Shown one piece after another: positions 1 through 8,372 of a stretch of 64,000 bases of DNA. The DNA lies in NCBI RefSeq assembly GCF_014529985.1, contig NZ_JACVMU010000006.1, forward strand, positions 272,842-336,841. The letters are read 5' to 3'. A model generated the notes under the pieces. The model saw only the letters and a program-made list of their open reading frames with translations, ran no database searches and was not told where the DNA came from. Source of the stretch: Leucobacter sp. cx-42 (GTDB lineage: Bacteria > Actinomycetota > Actinomycetes > Actinomycetales > Microbacteriaceae). Position 1 is the stretch's first letter; each line of letters begins with the position of its first letter. A program made the position numbers and the translations under genes.

Positions 1-2
1 AG

Positions 3-806
3 CTCGACGGACGCTTTCTCATTGACCAAGTTGGATACGCAGGCATGGCATTTCATCCGATTACTGCGCCAACACTTGTCTTCGCTTCTGGAGAAGAAGA
101 CTATGAAGTCTTTCTCGAAGATGCCGACCTGGCGCATAACGACGGTATCTTCGCTGATCGCCTAACTACACCCTCTGTCGTCCTCGCGGATCCTGCGGCC
201 CTCGTCGGCGAGAGCTGGACCCCACGTACTCTAGGCAATAGATTCACCGTACGCGGTAATTTCATCTTCCGAGGACGTTCCGGAGCTCGCGCGGGGTCGC
301 GCGTTGAGGGGCTCGACACAGATTGGGCCCAAGGCATCGGGAGTGTCGACGACTCGGCTGGTCAGTCACTCGTAAGTTCCGTGGTCAATGCGCGCCGAAG
401 GCGGCCCTGGCTTCCGCGATACCGTCGGGTCATCCAGGTACTACAAGGTTTGAGTCTGGCAGATCGCGCCAAAGGCTTTAGGGTTTCCGGATTCGGACTC
501 CGATTCAACAAATCGCTCGCTCCGTTTGAAGATGATGCTGATCGACCAGTGCTACTCGCCGTAGGCGAAGAACTCTATCTTGTCGATTCAATCTCCAGAC
601 GCCGCTTCCGAATTAGTTACGACGTGGCTCGCACCGTTGAGTCACTATCTGCATCGCCATTCCTCACCCCGGAGGAGGCAGTCGCCAAGGGCTTGGGTGT
701 GCGTTCCGAAGTTGCTACCAAGGCGCTGCATGCGGTGACGGAAGCGATGCCCCCGGCAAATTTCAACTTCCATCCGAGCCTCCAGCGATCGGAGCGTCTG
801 GCATGA
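3..806 (+). CDS. hypothetical protein, 5'-partial; possible RiPP-recognition (PqqD-like) C-terminal domain
   Basis: The reading frame is open to the left edge: codons upstream of the first ATG (45) read LDGRFLIDQVGYAG without a stop, so the true start probably lies outside the window. The last ~90 residues (from DRPVLLAVGEELYLVD) have the look of a PqqD/RRE fold: a short beta hairpin, a 'ARTVESL' helix, then a predicted winged-helix tail. RRE domains bind leader peptides in RiPP pathways, and a daptide-type recognition protein is one possibility, but I cannot confirm this. Codons are less GC-biased at third positions than in neighbours, suggesting a different origin. The stop overlaps the next gene's start (ATGA). 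Function is not assigned with confidence. Confidence 0.6.
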   Translation, partial: LDGRFLIDQVGYAGMAFHPITAPTLVFASGEEDYEVFLEDADLAHNDGIFADRLTTPSVVLADPAALVGESWTPRTLGNRFTVRGNFIFRGRSGARAGSRVEGLDTDWAQGIGSVDDSAGQSLVSSVVNARRRRPWLPRYRRVIQVLQGLSLADRAKGFRVSGFGLRFNKSLAPFEDDADRPVLLAVGEELYLVDSISRRRFRISYDVARTVESLSASPFLTPEEAVAKGLGVRSEVATKALHAVTEAMPPANFNFHPSLQRSERLA

Positions 807-1003
807 CTAGAGAAGAGCTCGCCCTATCTCGACCGGCCGCAAGCATTCTTTCAGCGCTTAACCGAGAATGCACACTTATCGAGCCACTTTACGGAAAAGA
901 AGGCTCTGTCTTCTACGATCGCGTGAGCCGAAACGACATGTCAGAATTGCAAGAGTTTTCCCGGCGTTCGCCAGCCGGCTGGCTTCTACGCCGACGAATC
1001 TGA
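803..1003 (+). pseudogene. short hypothetical gene, probably frameshifted or truncated remnant
   Basis: A 66-residue frame starts at the ATGA overlap with the preceding gene, which suggests translational coupling and a real start. It ends abruptly with Arg-rich residues (WLLRRRI). From about 960 to 1075 a different frame carries more protein-like sequence (GFYADESERDVRFGRCQARA) with GC-rich third positions, as if a longer protein had suffered a frameshift near the ELQEF codons. That frame then runs into the antisense of the LysR gene. I do not recognise the product. The alternative is a genuine short protein. Confidence 0.4.
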
Positions 1004-1027
1004 GCGCGACGTCAGGTTCGGCCGTTG

Positions 1028-2002
1028 TCAGGCTCGAGCCGGTGACGTTGTACCGATGGTTGCTGGAGTGGTAATGCTGTCGATTCCTTTGACAGAAATC
1101 GCGGGGTTAGGCCGCGCTTGTCCCCCGAAGCTTGCCTCAGCGAAGTCGAGCAGCGCTGACGCGCGCTGCGTGAGCTCCATGTCCTCTGGCCAAATGCCAA
1201 CGACGTGTGACTGGGTGACCGGCGGATCAAGTGGACGGATCAACAACGGCCGCCCCTCGACACTCGTGCGCGCCGCACTCGGCCGTGACATGAGCAGGCT
1301 GTACCCGAGTCCGCGGCCAACCAGTGCCTGCACGAGACCGATGTCGCTGATCCGCGCCTCGATCGTTGGCGCAAGCCCGCGTGCAGAAAACGCGTCCATG
1401 ACGTTCGCGGTGCCCGGGGTCGCGTCGAACTGAATGTAGGGCTCGCTCGCCAGATCTGCGAGGTCGAGCGAGGGCACGGTTGCGAGCGGGTGTTCCGGGT
1501 GGAGGTGGACTTCGAGTTCGGTCTCGTAGATCCGTCGTTTGCGGCAGCCGGCTGGCAGCGATACGTCATAGACGAGCGCGACGTCGAGCCGGCCACCCTG
1601 CAACGCGGCGAGCAGTTCTTCGTTCGTGCCGATCATGATGGAGACATCGACACCGGGGTGCTCGCGCGGAAAGCCATCCAGAATCGCAGGCACAACATAC
1701 GCCGCGAAGGTGGAATAGCAGCCGAGCTTCACCGGGCCGCGGAGCCCGTGGTCTTCGCCAACGCCGAGCACGAGTTCTTCGGTCGCCGAGATAATCTGGC
1801 GTGCCTGGCGCGCAAACTCCGCTCCGGTTGGCGTGAGCGTAAGCCCGCGCGCTTTTCGACGTACGCAGAGTGGCTCGCCTACGACTCGTTCAAGCCCGGT
1901 TATGGCCTGTGACAGCGCCGATTCCGAGATGTGCAGGTGCGCGGCAGCTGCACTGAGCGTGTCAAAATTTGGCAGCGCTGAGAACAGCTCAAGCTGTCGC
2001 AT
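1028..2002 (-). CDS. LysR family transcriptional regulator
   Basis: 324 residues from the ATG giving MRQLELFSAL; an in-frame start lies five codons upstream (2017). The N-terminal winged helix-turn-helix covers residues ~1-60 (TLSAAAAHLHISESALSQAI). A LysR substrate-binding domain follows from ~85 (GPVKLGCYSTFA). The last ~30 residues after DFAEASFGG exceed the usual family length, so the original stop may have been lost next to the broken gene at 803-1003. It is divergent from the transporter/monooxygenase operon at 2209-5464, which it probably controls in response to an aromatic substrate or intermediate. It is clearly paralogous to the second LysR at 11300-12223. Confidence 0.9.
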   Translation of the reverse strand: MRQLELFSALPNFDTLSAAAAHLHISESALSQAITGLERVVGEPLCVRRKARGLTLTPTGAEFARQARQIISATEELVLGVGEDHGLRGPVKLGCYSTFAAYVVPAILDGFPREHPGVDVSIMIGTNEELLAALQGGRLDVALVYDVSLPAGCRKRRIYETELEVHLHPEHPLATVPSLDLADLASEPYIQFDATPGTANVMDAFSARGLAPTIEARISDIGLVQALVGRGLGYSLLMSRPSAARTSVEGRPLLIRPLDPPVTQSHVVGIWPEDMELTQRASALLDFAEASFGGQARPNPAISVKGIDSITTPATIGTTSPARA

Positions 2003-2208
2003 CGTCACGTCAACCACGGGTATCTCTGCCTCCTCGCAGCTTCTTCAGTGAAACCGAACTTATTCCCCACAATAGTGCGATTTACACGCAGAGGAATTAC
2101 CGCCATATTAGGGAAGACCCCGGGGCGCCACTGTCTGTACCAAGATGCGCGCGACCCACATCCAAATCGCTCACTTCGAGCGGCTAACAACGACGTTAGG
2201 GAAACACC

Positions 2209-3588
2209 ATGTCCGCAACAGCATCCGCAGCGAGAACCACCTCGATGCGCAGGGTCGCCTTCGCGACCATCATTGGCACCACGATCGAGTGGTACGACTT
2301 CTTCATCTATGCGACGAGCGCCGGCCTGGTGTTCGCGCAGCTCTTCTTCCAGCCCGCTGGCCAGGAGATTGGCCTCATGCTGTCGTTCGCGACCGTGGGT
2401 ATCTCGTTCCTCTTCCGCCCGCTCGGCGCGTTCCTCGCTGGCCACTTCGGCGACATCATCGGCCGCCGTGCGGTGCTCGTGATCACGCTTATCCTCATGG
2501 GCGCAGCGACCACGCTCATCGGTCTGCTTCCGACCTACGCGTCGATCGGCATTGCTGCACCGATCCTCCTCCTCTTCCTGCGTATTCTGCAGGGTCTCTC
2601 TGCCGGCGGCGAGTGGGGCGGCGCAGCCCTCATGGCGGTCGAGCACGCACCGGCAACTCACCGCGGTCGCGCGGGTTCCTGGCCGCAGCTCGGAGTGCCC
2701 CTCGGCATGCTCCTCGCTTCAGGCATGACCGCGCTCATGACCGGCGTCATCTCGCCGGGTGAGGCATACCTCGAGTGGGGCTGGCGCGTGCCGTTCCTCG
2801 TGAGCTTCCTGCTCATCATCGTGGGTATCCTGATCCGCCGTGCGGTTGATGAGAGCCCGGTCTTCAAGGAGATCGCGGCAAAGGGCCGCACCAAGGGCAT
2901 CCCCATCGTGCAGGTTTTCAAGAAGCACTGGTACCTCGTCCTCCTCGCCGCGCTCGTCTTCGCGGGCAACGGCGCGCTCGGCTACATGACGACCGGTGGC
3001 TTCATGAACAGCTACGCGATCAACACCCAGGGCCTCGACACCACCTCGGTGCTCGTCGCGGCTTCGACCGGTGCGACGGTCTGGTTCTTCTCGACGCTGG
3101 TCTCAGGCATTTTCGCTGACAAGATTGGTCGTCGAAACACGTTCCTCCTCGGCTTCACTATGCAGGCGCTCATCGTCTTCCCGGCATTCTGGTTCGTGAA
3201 CCAGTGGGGCCTCGCAGGTCTGTACCTCGCGCTCGTGCTCATCTCGCTTGCGCTCGGCTTCACCTACGGCCCGCTCGCGGCATGGTACTCCGAGATCTTC
3301 CCCGCATCGGTTCGCTTCTCTGGCGTCTCGATCACCTACGCCCTCGGCGCGATCATTGGTGGCGCATTCGCTCCGATGATTGCCCAGATGCTCCTCGAAG
3401 CAACCGGATCCACGCTCGCGGTCTCGACCTACCTGCTCGTCGCCTCGATCGTCGGCGGACTCGCTGCCCTCGCCCTCCGCGATCGCAGCGGCATTCCGCT
3501 CGGCCCAGCACACGAGGAAGAGCAGGCGACCGGCGCGACCATGTTCACGAAGCCGACCCCGGTCGTACCTGTCTCTGTAGACGCCTAG
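2209..3588 (+). CDS. MFS transporter, metabolite:H+ symporter (MHS/ShiA-like) family
   Basis: 459 residues with about 12 hydrophobic segments. The N-terminus has the MHS hallmark TTIEWYDFFIYATSA before the second half of TM1, and loop 2-3 contains the family motif GHFGDIIGRRAVL. RILQGLSAGGEWGGAALM is another family signature. Relatives import shikimate, proline/betaine, dicarboxylates or aromatic acids by proton symport. It is the first gene of an apparent operon with the FAD hydroxylase (38-bp gap) and the NAD(P)-binding protein, so it probably imports the substrate that the hydroxylase attacks. The start follows an AGGGAA-type ribosome site. Substrate identity is inferred only. Confidence 0.92.
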   Translation: MSATASAARTTSMRRVAFATIIGTTIEWYDFFIYATSAGLVFAQLFFQPAGQEIGLMLSFATVGISFLFRPLGAFLAGHFGDIIGRRAVLVITLILMGAATTLIGLLPTYASIGIAAPILLLFLRILQGLSAGGEWGGAALMAVEHAPATHRGRAGSWPQLGVPLGMLLASGMTALMTGVISPGEAYLEWGWRVPFLVSFLLIIVGILIRRAVDESPVFKEIAAKGRTKGIPIVQVFKKHWYLVLLAALVFAGNGALGYMTTGGFMNSYAINTQGLDTTSVLVAASTGATVWFFSTLVSGIFADKIGRRNTFLLGFTMQALIVFPAFWFVNQWGLAGLYLALVLISLALGFTYGPLAAWYSEIFPASVRFSGVSITYALGAIIGGAFAPMIAQMLLEATGSTLAVSTYLLVASIVGGLAALALRDRSGIPLGPAHEEEQATGATMFTKPTPVVPVSVDA

Positions 3589-3626
3589 GCGATCCGCACC
3601 CACTTCATCTCAGTCAAGGAGAAACA

Positions 3627-4847
3627 ATGCTGAGCCCAACAACCAGAATCGCGATCATTGGCGGTGGAATGGGCGGCCTCACAGCCGCAATTGCACTGAC
3701 GCGGATCGCAGGCGTCCAAGTCACCATCTTCGAGCAAGCCAGTAAGCTCGGCGAGGTTGGCGCAGGCGTCACCGTCGCGCCGAACGCTCAGCGCGTGCTG
3801 GACGAGCTTGGGTTCCTGGAAAAGGTGCGTGACGCGGGCGCGGTCCCTGACGGGCACGGTGTCTACCTCAACTCGATGGGCGAGCTCGTGACCGATGCCG
3901 CGTGGGAGGACTCGGGCAAGCAGTACCGAAACATTGGAATGTATCGCCCGGACCTCATCAAGGTGTTGGCGGCTGAGGTGGATCCGAAGGTGATCCGCCT
4001 CGGCCACCGCCTGAGTGATATCGAGATCTTGGATGCCGGTGTGCGCCTCTCATTTGAGAACGGTGCCGTTGAGGACTTCGACGCGGTCGTGGGTGCTGAC
4101 GGCATCCACTCGGTCGCGCGCAAGACGGTCGGCCAGTTTCCTGAGCCGGTCTACTCGGAGTACATCGTGTACCGCGGTGTCGTCGACGCGACGAAGCTCC
4201 CCGCAGACTGGCCCGCAATCAGCCAGGTCTGGATGGGCAACTCGCGCCACTTCATGTGTTACCCACTGAAGAACCGCACGCTGTACAACTTTGTTGCGGG
4301 TGTACCGAGTGATCGCCCGCTGAACGGGCCATGGTCTGGCCCGGCAGAGGTGAGCGAGCTCGCGGCCGAGTTTGCTGGCGACAATTGGGATCCCAAGTTG
4401 CACCGGTTCATCAGCTCAATCGAGAAGACCTTCTGGTGGGGTCTCTTCGATCACGAACCCCTCACCAACTGGTCGCACGGGCCGGTCGCGCTGCTCGGCG
4501 ATGCCGCGCACACGATGCTCCCGCACCAGGGGCAGGGTGTGAACCAGGCCATCGAGGACAGCATGGCGCTCGCGACCTTCCTGAAGGCTGCGAACTCCGT
4601 CGCTGAGATCCCTGAGGCGTTCCGCCGCTACACCGCGGTGCGTATGCAGCGCACCGCGATCCTGCAGCACGGATCGCGTCGCTCGGGCTGGATGTTCGAC
4701 GCCCAGCACGAATTCGCGGATCTCGCCAAGCGCGACGCAGACATCCGTGTCGGCCGCGACTTCCGCCGCAGCGCGGTCTTCGATTACGACGCCAAGAAAG
4801 TGGCAGAGCAGGCGCTCGCGCGCTTCGAGAGGAACGGGAACGCATGA
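3627..4847 (+). CDS. FAD-dependent aromatic monooxygenase (salicylate / 6-hydroxynicotinate hydroxylase-like)
   Basis: 406 residues; the start at 3627 is set by AAGGAG a few bases upstream, although the frame is open further left inside the transporter gene. Group A flavoprotein hydroxylase motifs are present: GxGxxG in IAIIGGGMGGLTAA near residue 10, the NADPH/FAD DG motif VGADGIHS in mid-protein, and the GD motif LLGDAAHTMLPHQGQGVNQA, closest in style to salicylate 1-hydroxylase and NicC. Such enzymes hydroxylate (often decarboxylatively) a ring using NAD(P)H and O2. It lies between a MHS transporter and a small reductase-like gene whose start overlaps its stop (ATGA). The exact ring substrate cannot be read from sequence. 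Confidence 0.9.
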   Translation: MLSPTTRIAIIGGGMGGLTAAIALTRIAGVQVTIFEQASKLGEVGAGVTVAPNAQRVLDELGFLEKVRDAGAVPDGHGVYLNSMGELVTDAAWEDSGKQYRNIGMYRPDLIKVLAAEVDPKVIRLGHRLSDIEILDAGVRLSFENGAVEDFDAVVGADGIHSVARKTVGQFPEPVYSEYIVYRGVVDATKLPADWPAISQVWMGNSRHFMCYPLKNRTLYNFVAGVPSDRPLNGPWSGPAEVSELAAEFAGDNWDPKLHRFISSIEKTFWWGLFDHEPLTNWSHGPVALLGDAAHTMLPHQGQGVNQAIEDSMALATFLKAANSVAEIPEAFRRYTAVRMQRTAILQHGSRRSGWMFDAQHEFADLAKRDADIRVGRDFRRSAVFDYDAKKVAEQALARFERNGNA

Positions 4848-5464
4848 CTTCCATCACGATTATTGGCAGCGGCAAGATGAGTGCCGCGCTCGCTGAAGTG
4901 GCCTACCGCGCCGGATACCCGACCCAGATCCTTCGCCGCAGCACCCGCAGCTCGTCTGGCGACCGCCCCGAGGTGAGCTACGGAGCGCTCGGCGACGACA
5001 TCACGGGTGACATCGTGATCTTCGCCCTGCCGTTCGTTGCATACCCCAGCGTGGTCGAGCTCTACGGGCCCCGGCTCGCAGGGAAGGTCATCGTCGACAT
5101 CGCGAACGCGATTGACTTCACCACCTACGATGAGCTCAAAGTCCCCGTGGGGTCTTCAACCGCACTCGAACTCGCAACGTTGGTGCCTGCCTCGGCTGCT
5201 GTCGTCAAGGCGTTCAACGTGAATCTCGGCGACACCCTCACCGCAGGCACGAACGGCACCACGACTACGACCGTGCTCTACGCAGGTGATTATGCAGAGG
5301 CGAAGATCGCCGTTGCCGACTTCATTCGTGCCTCCGGCATGCGCGCAGTTGATGCTGGCCCGCTCACGCGTTCGCGTGAGCTCGAGTCGATGGGCTTCCT
5401 GCAGATCATGCTCGCGGCCCTCGGCCGCACGCACAACGAGACCGGCTTCACGCTGCTCGAGTAG
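4844..5464 (+). CDS. NAD(P)-binding F420-dependent NADP reductase-like protein
   Basis: 206 residues beginning with a dinucleotide-binding motif (ITIIGSGKMSAALAEVA). The pattern is that of the NADP oxidoreductase, coenzyme F420-dependent family: a short Rossmann domain followed by conserved KAFNVN and a C-terminal helical part (RELESMGFLQIMLAAL). The start overlaps the hydroxylase stop by 4 bp, so the two are translationally coupled. It may supply or relay reducing equivalents or reduce a pathway intermediate; the family includes both F420-linked enzymes and proteins of unknown cofactor use. The family call is firm, the reaction is not. Confidence 0.8.
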   Translation: MTSITIIGSGKMSAALAEVAYRAGYPTQILRRSTRSSSGDRPEVSYGALGDDITGDIVIFALPFVAYPSVVELYGPRLAGKVIVDIANAIDFTTYDELKVPVGSSTALELATLVPASAAVVKAFNVNLGDTLTAGTNGTTTTTVLYAGDYAEAKIAVADFIRASGMRAVDAGPLTRSRELESMGFLQIMLAALGRTHNETGFTLLE

Positions 5465-5534
5465 CGTGAACGCTTCGAGCAAGCCGACCAGCTCGAAGCA
5501 ACCAGACCGGGCGGGATCGCAGAACCCGCCCACC

Positions 5535-5556
5535 TTCACCGGCCCTATCCGGTGAA
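5535..5556. repeat. 8-bp inverted repeat downstream of the hydroxylase operon
   Basis: Perfect arms TTCACCGG and CCGGTGAA separated by 6 bases, 70 bp after the last stop. It could be a weak hairpin or a protein-binding site. No T-tract follows. Confidence 0.35.
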
Positions 5557-5636
5557 ACCACCGGGATGTTCGGCAGGCAGGAACACTCGTCCTTGACATC
5601 GTGGCGAGTACGCCCGTCGAACACCCGGGCTTCTGC

Positions 5637-5676
5637 CGAAAGCGCCCCCTTCAACTTCTTGAAGGGGGCGCTTTCG
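5637..5676. terminator. strong bidirectional hairpin terminator
   Basis: Perfect 18-bp stem (5637-5654 with 5659-5676) around the loop CTTC. It lies between the convergent ends of the + strand hydroxylase operon and the - strand glycosyltransferase operon. There is no pronounced U-tract, as is common for actinobacterial terminators. Confidence 0.75.
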
Positions 5677-5706
5677 CGTGCACGGGTACTTCTCGCGGGG
5701 TGAGCG

Positions 5707-7152
5707 CTACTTCGCAGCAGCAGACGCGTGCCCGGTGCGCTCCATGACGCCCCACTCGCTTGCCTTGCCGAGGCGGCCGCGCAAAATACCCTTGAGCTGC
5801 CACACGAAGGTGAACGGACGGTAGAAGACAGGCTCGAGCAGGGTGGTTGCTAGGAGTAGCCAGAACTGCTTATTGGCCGAGTAATTCTTAAACCACAGCA
5901 TGTCCACGACGAGCGCAGCGATGCCGACGAGCGCAGACAGGCCGATGCCACAGACGAACAGCAGCATGACGCCGAGCAAGTTACTCATGAAACTCCCACC
6001 GACGCCGCCAAGCGTCAGCAAAACAACGGTCAGAATCACGCCAATCGCAGCGACAAGCGGCGCAAGGTACTCGTACAGGAACAGCCACGGTAGCGCCAGG
6101 TTGCCGAGCACCCCGTACCGACGATTGAACAGCAGCCCGCGGAACTTCACGAGGATCTCGTCGAGTCCCTGTGCCCAGCGAATGCGCTGGCTCTTGAGCT
6201 GATCCATGCGGCTCGGCACTTCGGTCCAGCACACTGCACGGGCATCAAACACCACGCTGTACGGCCGCTTCGCTTCGACCGCGTCCATGTGCACCGAAAG
6301 GAGCAGATCCGCGTCTTCTGCGAGGGACTCAGCGGTGAGGCCGCCAACGGCAAAGATTGCCTCGCGCCGGTACAGGCCGAAGGCACCGGAGATGATCGTG
6401 AGGCCGTTGCGGCCAGACCAACCGGACCGGCCGAGCAAGAACGCGCGCAGGTACTCAACAACCTGGAATCGTTCGATCCACTTCTTCGGCAGTGCGTAGC
6501 CAACCGGATTGCCACCCTGGAACGTCATGCCGTTCGCAGGCAGAATCGTGCCGCCCGCAGCCACCACGCGCGGATCATCGATAAACGGCAGCGCAAGTCG
6601 CAGCAGCGCATCGGGTGCGAGCATTGAGTCGGCGTCGATCATGCAGACGAGCTCACCCTGTGCGGCGCGCAGCCCCGCGTTGACGGCATCGGCACGGCGG
6701 CCCTTACTCACCTTCGAGATGACATGTAGGCGGGTGCCGTCAGTGGATCGGTACTCAGCGAGCGTCTCGCCCTCTTGTGGCACACGTTCGTCGACGGCAG
6801 AGAAGGGTGCGGGTTCAAGCGCAAACGCCTCTCGCAGCACCTCAACCGTGCGGTCTTTGGAACCGTCATCGACCACGATGATGTCGAGGGCGGGATATCG
6901 CAGGTTGCGCAGCGATTCGACGGCCGGCACGATACCGGCTTCCTCGTTGTGCGCGGGCACGACGACAGTCACGGTCGGCGTCATGGGGTTCGAAAATACC
7001 TCGATGCCAGAGAACATGGCTGGCCATCGAGCCTCCCGTGAGATGCGACGGGCCGCGACGCCGATCAGCGCGAGCGTACCGACGTGATAGACGACGTAGT
7101 ACAGGCTCAGCACCAACAGGGTGACCAGCAGGAAGAGTTCCAGGCCGTTCAT
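5707..7152 (-). CDS. membrane glycosyltransferase family 2 (PgaC/BcsA-like processive type)
   Basis: 481 residues. An N-terminal membrane helix (residues ~5-30) precedes a GT-A domain with the expected motifs: VVVPAHNEE, VVDDGSKDRT, IDADS (metal-binding DxD region), the acceptor-site SLAEDADL, and QRIRWAQG matching QxxRW of processive beta-glycosyltransferases. Four or so C-terminal membrane helices follow. Such enzymes polymerise and export polysaccharide such as poly-GlcNAc or hyaluronan-like chains. It is the last gene of an operon with the HEAT protein and a response regulator (4-bp overlap upstream), so exopolysaccharide output is probably tied to that signalling system. The sugar specificity is unknown. 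Confidence 0.88.
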   Translation of the reverse strand: MNGLELFLLVTLLVLSLYYVVYHVGTLALIGVAARRISREARWPAMFSGIEVFSNPMTPTVTVVVPAHNEEAGIVPAVESLRNLRYPALDIIVVDDGSKDRTVEVLREAFALEPAPFSAVDERVPQEGETLAEYRSTDGTRLHVISKVSKGRRADAVNAGLRAAQGELVCMIDADSMLAPDALLRLALPFIDDPRVVAAGGTILPANGMTFQGGNPVGYALPKKWIERFQVVEYLRAFLLGRSGWSGRNGLTIISGAFGLYRREAIFAVGGLTAESLAEDADLLLSVHMDAVEAKRPYSVVFDARAVCWTEVPSRMDQLKSQRIRWAQGLDEILVKFRGLLFNRRYGVLGNLALPWLFLYEYLAPLVAAIGVILTVVLLTLGGVGGSFMSNLLGVMLLFVCGIGLSALVGIAALVVDMLWFKNYSANKQFWLLLATTLLEPVFYRPFTFVWQLKGILRGRLGKASEWGVMERTGHASAAAK

Positions 7153-7898
7153 GCGCGTGCCCCTTCAGTGTCAGTATCCGTGTCGTCTTCATCGTCATAG
7201 TCGGTGAAGCCTGCGTACGCCGCTGTCGCCGGTTCCTGCGAGCCGGTGTGCTCGAGCACCATCGCAGCGACGCGACGCACGGCGGGGCTTTCCGAGACCA
7301 TCTTCTCTTCGAGCAAAGTTGAATCCTGCGGCAGAATGCGCAACACTGCCATCGCGCCAACGCTCGGCGGCAACAGCTCTGCCTCAATCGCGCGGAACAC
7401 GTCTGCCACGTTGTCTTCGTTTCCGAAGTATCCGAGCAAACGCGCGGCACCAGATCGAACGCGGGGGTGCGGATCCTCCAACTGCGACACCAGCACAGAC
7501 AGCGCCCGTGGACGCTCCGTAAGCACGAGCAACGTTGCACCGCGCAAGCGCATCGCTGGTTTCGGTGAGGTGGTCCATTTGATCGCCATGCCGAGCAGCA
7601 GCGAGGTTTCGAGCCAGATCGACAGGACTCGTCGATCCGCCACGGTCAGATTCGTGAGCAAGCCAATTGCGACGTCAGCAGTCTCTTCCCAAGTGGCCTT
7701 GCCGCGGTCGAGCGTTGGTCCGACTCCCTCTGAGCCGTCAATGAGCGCGTCAAGGACACGCTCTTTGCGCTCCTTGCGAGCGCGGGCAGATGCGTGTGTC
7801 CAGATACTCAGGACGACGAGCAAGATCAGAACGGCCGCCAGCAGCGACCAGTAGAACCACTGAACAGCCGCCCCGACCTCATCGACGAACTCAACCAT
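7149..7898 (-). CDS. membrane-anchored HEAT-repeat protein
   Basis: 249 residues from ATG 7898, chosen because it overlaps the response regulator stop by 8 bp; an upstream in-frame ATG at 7958 lies inside that gene. One membrane helix (~residues 12-35, FYWSLLAAVLILLVVLSIW) is followed by a basic stretch and HEAT-like helical repeats, clearest at LSVLVSQLEDPHPRVRSGAA and the next ~60 residues. The C-terminus is acidic (YDDEDDTDTDTE). HEAT proteins are scaffolds. Between a response regulator and a glycosyltransferase it may assemble or activate the polysaccharide synthase, which is inference from context. Confidence 0.75.
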   Translation of the reverse strand: MVEFVDEVGAAVQWFYWSLLAAVLILLVVLSIWTHASARARKERKERVLDALIDGSEGVGPTLDRGKATWEETADVAIGLLTNLTVADRRVLSIWLETSLLLGMAIKWTTSPKPAMRLRGATLLVLTERPRALSVLVSQLEDPHPRVRSGAARLLGYFGNEDNVADVFRAIEAELLPPSVGAMAVLRILPQDSTLLEEKMVSESPAVRRVAAMVLEHTGSQEPATAAYAGFTDYDDEDDTDTDTEGARA

Positions 7899-8307
7899 CG
7901 GCGTGCTTACCAACGCGGCTCTGGCCAGCGGCGCGCGCCTCAGCAACAGCGGCTTCAAGCCCAGCGACCTTCGACACCAGGTCGGCGGCGGCGAACGGCT
8001 TCACGAGGTAATCGTCGGCACCTGCGGCGAGCGCGCGTTCCTTATCGCTGCCCTGCGAGCGCGCAGTGAGCATGAGGAAGCGGGTCGTGGTGTTCGGGTC
8101 GAGCTCGCGCAGGCGCTGGATCATTTCGAGGCCACTCATCCGGGGCATCATCCAGTCAACGATGGCGACGTCTGGCGTGCTGGTGCGGATCAAATCGAGG
8201 CCTTCGAGGCCATCTGCGGCTCCAAGTACCTCATGTCCCAATCGTGTGAGCCGACGAACCAACAATCTGTTGAGATCGACCTCGTCTTCGACTACCACGA
8301 TGCGCAT
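7891..8307 (-). CDS. single-domain response regulator (receiver only)
   Basis: 138 residues from ATG 8307, preceded by AGGGGG; a longer frame extends upstream across the sensor-kinase start and is not credible. It is a complete REC domain: acidic pocket VVVEDEVD, phosphoacceptor Asp in VAIVDWMMPRMSG, Thr in MLTARS and Lys in DDYLVKPFA. There is no output domain; only ~20 residues follow the fold, so it must act through protein contact (CheY/DivK style). It is divergent from the sensor kinase (66-bp gap), its likely partner, and it heads the HEAT/glycosyltransferase operon. Confidence 0.9.
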   Translation of the reverse strand: MRIVVVEDEVDLNRLLVRRLTRLGHEVLGAADGLEGLDLIRTSTPDVAIVDWMMPRMSGLEMIQRLRELDPNTTTRFLMLTARSQGSDKERALAAGADDYLVKPFAAADLVSKVAGLEAAVAEARAAGQSRVGKHADG

Positions 8308-8372
8308 AATTCCCCCTGCTCCAACCCAAGATACGGATAAGCTTCTCACAGAAAATCTATCGAGGAGTAGCC

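Noticed and set aside
3204..3626. N-terminal extension of the FAD hydroxylase into the transporter gene
   Set aside because: The extension is Arg/His/Pro-rich, overlaps a clear membrane-protein gene, and a good ribosome site sits before 3627.
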